From: Verrucomicrobiia bacterium
Lineage (GTDB): Bacteria; Verrucomicrobiota; Verrucomicrobiia; Limisphaerales; DSYF01
NCBI GenBank assembly: GCA_035765895.1
Contig: DASTWL010000042.1
Span: forward strand, 24,103-88,102
Direction of reading: 5' to 3'
DNA length: 64,000 nt
Shown: positions 43,656-52,282 of the stretch, in pieces
Numbering within the stretch: position 1 is the first letter of the stretch
Layout: each line of letters starts with the position of its first letter
The notes under the pieces: model-generated
The model's input: only the letters and a program-made list of their open reading frames with translations
The model's database searches: none
What the model was told of the DNA's origin: nothing
Translations under genes and position numbers: made by a program

Positions 43656-44669
43656 TCACGAGGCGCCATGAGCATGGACCGCGGTCAGCGGAGCGGGCGT
43701 TTCGTGTTCGTGACACGCCTGAACCTCGACGGTGACGTGAACCAGTTCCTCGTGTGCGCGGAACAACGCGCGATAGTCCTCCACCGGTTTCGGTTGGTGG
43801 GCCACGATGGCCACGATGGCCGCAAATTTGCCGGCGCCGATCTGCCAGATGTGCAAATCCGTCACGAGCGAATCACCATCCGCCTCCACATCCCGCCGCA
43901 TCACCTCCGGCAGGTCGGAGGTTTCCGGCGTGCGATCCAGCAGGATGCCGCTGGTATCCCGCACCAGGCCATAAGCCCACAGGCCTACAATCAGGCTCCC
44001 CACCAGGCCCATCACCGGATCCAACCAGGACCAGCCGTAAAACTTTCCCGCCAGCAACGCGACAATCGCCGTCACCGACGTCATGGCATCGGCCAGCACG
44101 TGCAAATAAGCCGCGCGCAAATTCAAGTCGTGATGCTCCTGCGTGCCGCCGTGGGAATGATGATGGTCATGGTCGTGCGGGTGCTCATGACCGTGGTGGT
44201 GGTGATGATGATGGTGGGCGTCCTTGAAAATCAGCGCGCAGACCAGATTGACCACCAGACCGATGACCGCGACGAGAATGGCCTGGTCGAAGTGAATGGG
44301 CGCCGGCGTGAACAACCGGTGCACTGATTCTCCCGCCATCAACAGGGCGACCATGGCCAGGACGATGGCGCTCGCGAACCCGCCCAGCACGCCCATCTTG
44401 CCCGTGCCGAAACTGTAACGCGCATCCCGGGCATGCTTGCGACTGAAATGATACGCCAGCGCCGTGATCAGGAACGCGGCCACATGCGTGCTCATGTGCC
44501 AGCCATCGGCCAGCAGCGCCATCGAGTTGAAGGTGACGCCCGCGGCAATCTCCACCAACATCATCACCGCGGTGATGACGATGACGAGCCGGGTGCGGCT
44601 TTCGGCCACGGACGAATCCGCGGTGAAATCGTGCGAGTGTTGCCAGGCTGCCGGATTGGCGCGATGCAT
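43656..44669 (-). CDS. dmeF: CDF-family metal efflux transporter, DmeF-like
   Basis: A 337-residue cation diffusion facilitator. The sequence MALLADGWHMSTHVAAFLIT in helix 2 is the DmeF-type (Co2+/Ni2+) variant of the family metal site. Six helices, then a cytoplasmic domain (MRRDVEADGDSLVTDLHIWQ IGAGKF; given in parts). A very His-rich loop follows helix 4: eight His in a row, then GHEHPHDHDHHHSHGG. The start MHRANP at 44669 is preferred. It would export divalent cobalt or nickel across the inner membrane using the proton gradient; specificity is inferred from the motif. Confidence 0.88.
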   Translation of the reverse strand: MHRANPAAWQHSHDFTADSSVAESRTRLVIVITAVMMLVEIAAGVTFNSMALLADGWHMSTHVAAFLITALAYHFSRKHARDARYSFGTGKMGVLGGFASAIVLAMVALLMAGESVHRLFTPAPIHFDQAILVAVIGLVVNLVCALIFKDAHHHHHHHHGHEHPHDHDHHHSHGGTQEHHDLNLRAAYLHVLADAMTSVTAIVALLAGKFYGWSWLDPVMGLVGSLIVGLWAYGLVRDTSGILLDRTPETSDLPEVMRRDVEADGDSLVTDLHIWQIGAGKFAAIVAIVAHQPKPVEDYRALFRAHEELVHVTVEVQACHEHETPAPLTAVHAHGAS

Positions 44670-44717
44670 GGGCGGGAGAATAAATCGCCAACCGCCGGAC
44701 CGCAATGCGCCGCCGCG

Positions 44718-45248
44718 TCACGGCTGGGCCAGCCGATAGTAACGATTGCCCTGCGGCGGGTTGACCACGATGAATTTGTTCGTGCCGTCGTTGTTCACGC
44801 TTTCCGCCGGTGCCACCCAGTTGGTGGTGCCAAGATTGAGGTTCTGTTGCAGCACCCAGCCGTCCGCGGGCGCGGGCCAGGCAACCACCACCGTGTTCGT
44901 GCTCGTGCGGAAAATGCTCAGCCGCGGCGCGCCCGGCGTCTGCACCGCGTAGAGCGACCAGAAGCCGCCCGTGACCGAGTAAGGGCCGCCCTGCAACGTC
45001 TGCGGGCTGGCATCGGGCTGGCCAATGGTGCCGGAGACCGAATACACACCACCGGTGCTCGTGCCGCCGCCGCCATCCACGGTAAACCAGTCGATGGAGT
45101 ATTGCGCCATGGCGCCCAGCGCGGCGAGCAGCACGCCGACCGCGACGATGAGGCGCCCGGCGCGGGTCCGGGTCGGCCGGATGCCCGGCGGGGTGCCGGC
45201 GGGATGGACTTGGTTGTTCATGGTGTCCGCCTGTTTATCAGATTTCAT
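44718..45248 (-). CDS. Secreted verrucomicrobial beta-rich protein
   Basis: A 176-residue exported protein. After a hydrophobic signal (LIVAVGVLLAALGAMAQ) comes YSIDWFTVDGGGGTSTGGVY, SVSGTIGQPDASPQTLQGG and VTGGFWSLYAVQTPG, a pattern recurrent in secreted proteins of this phylum. The C-terminal part (VVVAWPAPADGWVLQQNLNL) resembles their usual terminal fibronectin-like unit. It overlaps the S74 protein gene by 4 bases, so it is expressed with it. Confidence 0.82.
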   Translation of the reverse strand: MKSDKQADTMNNQVHPAGTPPGIRPTRTRAGRLIVAVGVLLAALGAMAQYSIDWFTVDGGGGTSTGGVYSVSGTIGQPDASPQTLQGGPYSVTGGFWSLYAVQTPGAPRLSIFRTSTNTVVVAWPAPADGWVLQQNLNLGTTNWVAPAESVNNDGTNKFIVVNPPQGNRYYRLAQP

Positions 45249-47362
45249 TTCCCGCCTCCATTCAACAGTTGGTTTAACTGACCTTCCAGCTTGTCCAGCC
45301 GGGTTTGCAACGCCGTGATTTCGGATTCTTTCTCTTCCAACCTCTGGTTCAAGCCTTGAATCGCCGCCAGCGCCACGCCATCGGCATCCACCATGGCGAT
45401 GTGCTTGTCGTCCGCCCCGACGTGGAACGCCGCCTGAAAATCCTGCGCCACCGGACCGAGGTGCGGCGTCGTTTCGCCGATGTAGTTCCAGCGTTGAATC
45501 GGCAGTTCAACCACCTGTTCCAGAATCCGCGCCGAATCCACCGGCGCGAAATGCTCCTTCACGTTCCGGTCGCTGGAGCCAATCACCGTGCCGGTGGCCA
45601 GAATGTTGCCCACGACGTGCAGACTCTCCTGCGGGGCGTTCGTGCCAATTCCCATGCGTCCGCTGGCCGCAAAGGTGAACAACGGCGCGGCCGAGCTGTT
45701 GTAGATGCGCAGGGCGTTGAGCGATGCGCTGCCGCTGCCATCGTAGCCCAGGCTCATCGCCATGTTGCCGGCGCTCTCGTAGAAGCTGATGCCATTCAGG
45801 GTGCCGTTGGTGGCGACAGGATTTGAGCCGCCGCCGACGAGCAGATTGAGCAGATTGGCGGCAGAGGCGCTGACGGGAGCCAGCGTGCGGTGGAGCACGG
45901 TGCCACCATTGACCTGCAATGCGCCCACGGGATTCGTGGTGCCGATCCCGACGCCGCCACTGGCCCGGATGAGAAACTGGTTGCTGCCGCTTGAGGCAAA
46001 GTCGGCGTCCGTCGCGTCCGCCCAGACAAACGTGCCGAAATGGTTCGCCTTGGCCCGGTGCCCGGCCGCAAACGCAGAGCCCGCGGCGGTGTTGCCCGAG
46101 CCGCCCGGAATCACCGCCCCGCCGCCATCGGCCAGGATGGTGTTGCCGTAACCACCGCCAATGGTCGCATAATCCGCGTTGGACTGGATCGTGTTGCCGG
46201 AGCCGCCGCTGATGGTGCTGAAGTCCGCATTGGTAACGATGGTCTGGCTGGCCCCACCGGCAATCGTATCGGCGCCGCCGAATGTTACGGTGCCGCTTCC
46301 GCGCGTGGCCCAGATGTAATTGGCCACCCCGCCGCCAATGGCCGATCCGTTTCCAAAGAATCCGTCCCCGGCAATCCGGTTCTCGGAACCGCCGGCAATG
46401 GTGGAGTGCCCAGACAACAGAACTTGATTCTGATACCCGCCCGCAACCGTCGCATCGCCCCCATTGACCAGATTCAGCCGCCCACCGCCCACCGTTCCAA
46501 AATCCGCCAGCACCGCGTTGGTTGACCGGAAGCCGCCGTCGTTAGTCGCCCCGCCGCCGGCGATGGTCGCGCCCACGATGCCCGGTGCGACGAAATTGCC
46601 CAAGGATCCGCCAATGACATTGGGGGCGCCGCTGCCATTATTCTCCAGCCGCAACGCGCGGCTGCCATTGACGCGCATTTCCAGCGGCTGGTCATCCGTC
46701 GTGCCCAGAAAGTCCGCCCCCGCGCTGGTGCCGGCGTTGCCGTTGAGCAGCCAGACCTGGCTGGTCCGCGCCACGTTGCCGGCGAGCCGCTCGTCCGGCA
46801 CGGTCCCGGACACGAGTTCCGCCGCATTCAATCCGGTCAAACCCGCGCCGCTGCCGGCAAAACTGTTGCTGGCGTTGTCAAACACCACCACCTCCGAGTA
46901 GGTGCCCCCGAGATTGGTGCTGGGCAGCGGGCCGCTCAATTGCGCCGCCGGGAGCACGCCCGTCAAATTCCCCGCCGCCACGGCATAAGGAGCTGGCGTC
47001 AGCCGTTGTCGCGGTGACAGCAAAGTGAATGGCCCGATGACGGTGCGCATTTCAAGCTGCAGCCAGCGGTCGGGGCCGGTGAAATTCGGGCCGAAGTCGA
47101 GCGGCAAAACGAAGAGGCCGTTGGTGGCCTGCACGATGACGCTGGCCGGATTGTTGGCCGCCACTTGCGTGCCATTGGTCGGCGCATCCCAGAGCGTGGG
47201 CTGAAACTCCACGCTGCCGGTGAAGGCGCCATTGCCGCTGTCCAGCCGGCCCTGATACGTGAAAGCCGTGCCTTGGGCCGAGGCGATTTGCAGCCCGAGG
47301 CCGGGCGCGGCAAACAGCAGCAGCCACCGGGCGCGGCCGAGAAATGTGATTTGATTTTTCAT
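45245..47362 (-). CDS. Large secreted fibre-like protein with peptidase S74 chaperone domain
   Basis: A 705-residue exported protein. The signal peptide WLLLFAAPGLGLQIASAQG is followed by TAFTYQGRLDSGNGAFTGSV, a domain shared with the next protein. The middle (about 260-450) is made of short Gly-rich repeats (VAGGYQNQVLLSGHSTIAGG, NRIAGDGFFGNGSAIGGGVA), resembling trimeric adhesin heads. The C-terminus is an S74 endosialidase chaperone (SSDRNVKEHFAPVDSARILE, HLGPVAQDFQAAF) with a closing coiled coil. S74 domains release themselves by autocleavage after trimer folding; Ser-Asp of the motif is present. Surface location is inferred. Confidence 0.88.
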   Translation of the reverse strand: MKNQITFLGRARWLLLFAAPGLGLQIASAQGTAFTYQGRLDSGNGAFTGSVEFQPTLWDAPTNGTQVAANNPASVIVQATNGLFVLPLDFGPNFTGPDRWLQLEMRTVIGPFTLLSPRQRLTPAPYAVAAGNLTGVLPAAQLSGPLPSTNLGGTYSEVVVFDNASNSFAGSGAGLTGLNAAELVSGTVPDERLAGNVARTSQVWLLNGNAGTSAGADFLGTTDDQPLEMRVNGSRALRLENNGSGAPNVIGGSLGNFVAPGIVGATIAGGGATNDGGFRSTNAVLADFGTVGGGRLNLVNGGDATVAGGYQNQVLLSGHSTIAGGSENRIAGDGFFGNGSAIGGGVANYIWATRGSGTVTFGGADTIAGGASQTIVTNADFSTISGGSGNTIQSNADYATIGGGYGNTILADGGGAVIPGGSGNTAAGSAFAAGHRAKANHFGTFVWADATDADFASSGSNQFLIRASGGVGIGTTNPVGALQVNGGTVLHRTLAPVSASAANLLNLLVGGGSNPVATNGTLNGISFYESAGNMAMSLGYDGSGSASLNALRIYNSSAAPLFTFAASGRMGIGTNAPQESLHVVGNILATGTVIGSSDRNVKEHFAPVDSARILEQVVELPIQRWNYIGETTPHLGPVAQDFQAAFHVGADDKHIAMVDADGVALAAIQGLNQRLEEKESEITALQTRLDKLEGQLNQLLNGGGK

Positions 47363-47515
47363 GCGCACGTTCCTTTCAATCGAACCCGTCGCGAGACTTG
47401 GTTTGCGGTTCATCGGGCGGCCTTCGCTGGCCGCCCGCGCCACGCGCCGTCACCCACGGCAACCGGGTGCGCACGTTGGTTTGGCCGGCAATGATTGTTG
47501 CGCTCACGGGACGCG

Positions 47516-50237
47516 TCATTGCGGGCCAATCGCTATGAAATGAAAAAACTGGTCGGACGCGGTGCCGTTGGCGTCCCAAGTGTCAATGTAAACGACGCCG
47601 GCGCTCGGCGAAGAGACGGTGGCCATTTGGGCGATGCCGTGTTGCACCGTCGCCACCACCACCGGCGCGCCGCTGAAAGCGGGACTGAAAGTGACGGTGT
47701 AGGCACCAGTGCCCGTGTGCGACACCGTGAAACCCGACCCCACGAGGATGACGCCGTCATTGCGCACCTGGCCGCGCACCAGGCGCATTCCAGATTCCGA
47801 CGTGCCGAGCGCGGTGTATTGCCCGCTGGATCCCAGCGCAATCTGGCCACGCACGTCCAGTTTGGCGTTGGGCGCCGGAGTGCCGATGCCGACCGAGCCG
47901 TAATACTTTACCGTTAGGAGCTGATTCCCGGCCGGTGCGTCGAGAAAGGCAAACTCGCCCCCGCTGCCGCCCAGATGGAAGCGGTATTGGTAGTTCGTCG
48001 AGCCGATGCCGTAACCGCCGGGAAACAGGATCTTCGAATCGGCCGAATTGAATCCGAAGTCCAGCGGCGCATTGGGAAAGGTTGTGCCGATGCCGACCCG
48101 CTGCCGGGCATCCCAGACCAACGCCACCTGCGCGCCGTTGGTGCCGTAGCTGCCCAGCGCCCCGCCACCTTCACCAAACAGCACCGGACCATTCGGACCA
48201 TTGTCATAAAACGAGCCGGTAAAATTCTTCTTTCCCGCCGCATACCAGCCCAGCCCGTTCTTCACGTTGTTGTCGCCGCGCAACCACAGATTGCCGTCAT
48301 TCAACCGCAGGTCGGTCGTCTGCATTTCCCCCGAGACCGTGGCGTCGCCGTTGACGGTGATGTTGCCGTTGAACGTGTTGTCCGAATTGAGCCAGGCCAC
48401 GGGCGCGTCGGACTGTTTCCGGATGGCAAAGACATGCGCGGCACTGGAGCCTGCCGCGATGGCCAGAACATTATTTAACCCGGCGGGAACACCGGACTCG
48501 CCGTAAGTGTTGTCGCCCCAGGCCACCACGGTTCCGTCCGCTTTCAAGGCGGCGCTGCTGATGAACCCGGCGGCGATGGCGACCACGTTGCTCAAACCCG
48601 GCGGGACAATCGCCTGGCCATAGTCAACACCATCGTCGGGATTGTTGGTCAGGCCGGCGCCCCACGCCACCACCGTGCCGTCGTTTTTCAACGCCAGTGT
48701 ATGAACCGCGCCGGCCGAGATGGCCACGACGTTGCTCAGCCCCGGCGGAATGTTGGTCTCGCCATAACCGGCGCCACCCCATGCGACCACGGTCCCGTCG
48801 CTGCGCAGCGCCGCGCTGAAAGTGTCACCGGCGGAAATCGCCGTGACGTTGCTCAACCCCGGCGGCACGATCGACTGGCCCGTGTCCGGAATGCTCCCGG
48901 CGTTGGTGGTGCCCGCCCCCCACGCGACAACCGTGCCGTCCGCTTTCAGGGCCAGACTGTGATAGACCCCCCGCGGAAATGGCCACCGCGGTCGTCAAAT
49001 TGGAGGGCACGAGGGATTGACCGTAATCGGATCCGCTGCCTCCGCCGTTGGTCAGCCCCGCGCCCCACGCCACGACCGTTCCGTTGGCACGCAAGGCCAG
49101 GCTGTGAGCCAGGCCCGCAGAAATCGCGATCACGTTGCTCAAGCCTTCCGGCACGATGGCCTGGCCAAAATCAAAAAGGCTGCCCGGATCGTTCGTCCGC
49201 CCCGCGCCCCAGGCAATGACCGTGCCGTCGGCTTTCAACGCGAGGCTGTGGCCCTGGCCCGCGGCGACGCTGACAATGTTCTGCGCGTTGGTCGGAGCGC
49301 TGCGCTGCCCATACTGATCCCAGCCCCAGGACGTGAGCGAAGTATTGGTCGAGAACAGCACCAGCGACGTCGGCGAAAGGTTCGTCAGGCCCGTGCCGTC
49401 ACCGCTGAACCCGCCGCTGAAAGTGTTGCTGCCGTTGTTGAACGTCACCGCGCCCGAATACGTTCCCCCCAGCTGCGTGGCGGGCAGCGTGCCGGTCAAT
49501 TGCGAGGCGGCAATCACCCCCTGCACTCCGATGGCATACGGCGCGGCCGTCAACCGCTGGGCCGGATTCAACGCCGCAAAGCCGTTCACACCGTCGTTGA
49601 ACCAGATGCGCAATTCCAAATCCGGCCGGGCAAAAATCGCCGCGTCCAGCGCCGCCATGTTCGCCAGCGCCGGGTCGCCCAACGTCACCGTGAACAGACC
49701 GTTGCTGACGGCCACGCTCACGGCGGCGCCCGGTTCGCTGCCGTCCACGCTCGTGCCGTCGTTGCTCCAGTAGGTCGTGTAGAAAATATTGTCGGGCGGC
49801 GCGGCGATCGTCACGACCGGCGCGCTGGCATAGCCGGCGCCCGGCGTCAGCACGGTGATGCCGTTGACCACGCCGCCACTGACGTTGGCGACGGCGGTGG
49901 CGCCGGAACCGCCGCCACCTGAAAAAATCACCCCCGCATTGCCGGTATAGCCGCTGCCGCCATCCGTAATCGCGCAACTGCTGACGAACTGGTTGGGCGC
50001 CACGCCACCCATGATGGCCGTGGCGGTGGCGCGCCGGCTGGTGTTGGTGCTGGTGACGAGCGCAAACTTGAACTGCCCCACGCCGTTGAAGTCACTGCCG
50101 CCGCTGCGGACGCGGCCCTGATAGGTGAACAGCACGCCCTGGGCCAAAGCGGCAGGCGCTTGGCCGAGCAGGCCGGCAAGCCCGGCGAGCGCTGCGGCGC
50201 GGACGATGTTGCGCGGGCAAAGGGAGGCTGGATTCAT
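47516..50237 (-). pseudogene. RCC1-repeat secreted protein split by a 1-base homopolymer insertion
   Basis: Two frames join into one gene of about 906 residues. The first (50237 to about 48970) has a signal peptide (LAGLAGLLGQAPAALAQ), LFTYQGRVRSGGSDFNGVGQ, Gly-rich repeats, and RCC1-type repeats (GHSLALKADGTVIAWGAG). The second (from about 48968 to 47516) continues the same repeats (SAALRSDGTVVAWGGAGYGE) and ends in a fibre-tail-like domain. At 48967-48972 the run has six C (six G on the coding strand); five would restore ISAGVYHSLALKADGT. This is either a sequencing error, a true frameshift mutation or phase variation. Confidence 0.85.
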
Positions 50238-50555
50238 AGGCTGGAGGAGGTTGGCGGCCGCGGCAGGCGTTGACCGCTGCGGCTCTGGAATGGTTGCAGA
50301 AGCATTCCCGCCTACCGCGGACGGTTCCTTCAGTCCAATTTGAAGGCCCCTGGAGCGTCAGGTGCGGCCCTCATCCTGGCTGGCCGCCCGTGTCACGGAA
50401 TGGCGCAAGTTGTCGCTCTAATCTTCCAAAGCAGCGTTTCTAAATCCACTGAAGCAAAAGTTCAAGCCTGAATCGCCGGCCGCCGGCCGCGACGCGGAGG
50501 AAAGTTGTATTCGGCACCGGGACAGGTGTTATGTATCGTGGCGCCACCAAACCCG
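50238..50555. other. Divergent intergenic region
   Basis: Separates the RCC1-repeat gene from the S10 carboxypeptidase gene. No gene-like frame or clear promoter pair was seen; it must hold the two divergent promoters. Confidence 0.4.
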
Positions 50556-52121
50556 ATGAACCTCACGATGAACAAGCTCGGCTGGATGCTTCCTTTGCTC
50601 ACCGCCACCTGCCTTTGGGCGGCCGACAAACCTGAGCCTGTGGCCCACACCGGGACGAACGAATCTCCCGCCCGGGCCAAATCGGCGAAGACCAAAGCCG
50701 ATGACCAGTCGCTGGCCACGATTCCGGACGCCACGCACCAGCCGGTGCTCACGACCAATTCAATCACGGTTGGAGGCGAGCGGCTGACGTATGTCGCGGA
50801 GACCGGCATGCTGCCGTTGCTCAAGGCCGACGGCACGGCGCGCGCCTCGGTGTTTTACGTTGCCTACACGCTGCCAGGCGCCACCAATCACGCCGCCCGC
50901 CCGGTCACATTCTGTTTCAACGGCGGCCCCGGCTCTTCGTCGGTCTGGCTTCACTTGGGTGCCTTCGGTCCGCGGCGCGTGAAGATGAACGACGATGGCA
51001 CCCTGCCCCGGCCGCCATTTGGCCTGCAGGACAACGCGTATTCGATTCTGCCCGCGACAGACCTGGTGTTCATCGATCCAGTGGCCACCGGTTTCAGCCG
51101 GCCAGCCAAGGAGGAAAAGAGCGACCAGTTCTTCGGGCAGTCCGGCGACATCGAATCCGTGGGCGATTTCATCCGGCTCTGGACCACGCGCAACGAGCGC
51201 TGGCTCTCGCCCAAATTCCTGTGTGGCGAAAGCTACGGCGTGTTCCGCGCCGCGGGCCTGGCGGAACATTTGCGCTCGCGCTACGGCATGTATCTCAACG
51301 GGCTGATCCTCGTCTCGGGCGTGCTGGATTTCGCCACGCTGAGCGACGGGCCGGCGAATGATCTGCCGGACCTGGTCTTTCTGCCCAGCTACACGGCCGT
51401 GGCCCATTTCCATCGGAAACTTCCGCCGGATTTGCAGGCCGATCTGCCGAAAGCCCTGGCGGAAGCCCGCAATTTTTGTCGCACCGAATATCCCACGGCC
51501 TTGCTGCAAGGCGCGGCGCTGCCGGCCGAGGAGCGGTCCAGAATCGTTCAAGAACTGGCGCGCCTGACCGGCCTGCCTGCAACACTGATTGAGGACAACA
51601 ATCTGCGCGTTGACGCCTCGGTGTTTCGCAAGGCCCTGTTGAAGGACAAAGGCGAAATCATCGGCCGCTACGACGGGCGCATCACCGGCCGCGATGCCGA
51701 TCCGGCCTCGCCGGTGCCGCGGTTCGACCCTTCCTATGCCGCCGCTTACGGCCCCTTCTCCGCCGCCATGAACGCCTACGTGCGCGGGGAGTTAAAGTTC
51801 GTGGACGATCTGCCCTACGAAATCCTCACCGGCACCGGGCCGTGGAATTTTGACGTGCGCAACAGCTATCCCAGCGTGTCCGGACAGCTTGCGTCCGCAC
51901 TGAGCCAGAATCCGCACCTGCGGGTGCTGGTGTGCGCCGGTTTGTGCGACCTGGCCTGCCCGGAGGCGGGCATCCGTTACTCCGTCGAACACATGCCGCT
52001 CGATCCCGCCTACCGCGCCCACATCACGTTCGCGGAATTTCAGGCCGGCCACATGATGTATGTGAATCTGCCCGACTTGCAAAAGCTGCAGGGCGACGTG
52101 GAAAAATTCATTCGCGAGTAA
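50556..52121 (+). CDS. S10-family serine carboxypeptidase
   Basis: A 521-residue exported peptidase of family S10. The oxyanion/substrate motif is FCFNGGPGSSSVWLHLGAFG, the nucleophile Ser sits in LCGESYGVFRAAGLAEHL, the Asp in LRVLVCAGLCDLACPEAG and the His in FAEFQAGHMMYVNLPD. The signal peptide is LGWMLPLLTATCLWAADKP. The start is uncertain between ATG 50556 and ATG 50568; no good ribosome binding site. It removes C-terminal residues at acidic pH outside the cytoplasm. Confidence 0.9.
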   Translation: MNLTMNKLGWMLPLLTATCLWAADKPEPVAHTGTNESPARAKSAKTKADDQSLATIPDATHQPVLTTNSITVGGERLTYVAETGMLPLLKADGTARASVFYVAYTLPGATNHAARPVTFCFNGGPGSSSVWLHLGAFGPRRVKMNDDGTLPRPPFGLQDNAYSILPATDLVFIDPVATGFSRPAKEEKSDQFFGQSGDIESVGDFIRLWTTRNERWLSPKFLCGESYGVFRAAGLAEHLRSRYGMYLNGLILVSGVLDFATLSDGPANDLPDLVFLPSYTAVAHFHRKLPPDLQADLPKALAEARNFCRTEYPTALLQGAALPAEERSRIVQELARLTGLPATLIEDNNLRVDASVFRKALLKDKGEIIGRYDGRITGRDADPASPVPRFDPSYAAAYGPFSAAMNAYVRGELKFVDDLPYEILTGTGPWNFDVRNSYPSVSGQLASALSQNPHLRVLVCAGLCDLACPEAGIRYSVEHMPLDPAYRAHITFAEFQAGHMMYVNLPDLQKLQGDVEKFIRE

Positions 52122-52282
52122 CGCCGCAGTCCGCGCACACGTCGCCGCTTCACAACCGTCCGGCGCTTGGCAGACGGCCCCGACCGTCCGGCAGCGGCGC
52201 GCCATGTTCAGCCCGGCCCGTTCTGCAAATTGCGTTTCCCCCGCCCCGCTTTCCTGTTTTCCTGAGTTTCGGATCCGCCAAC

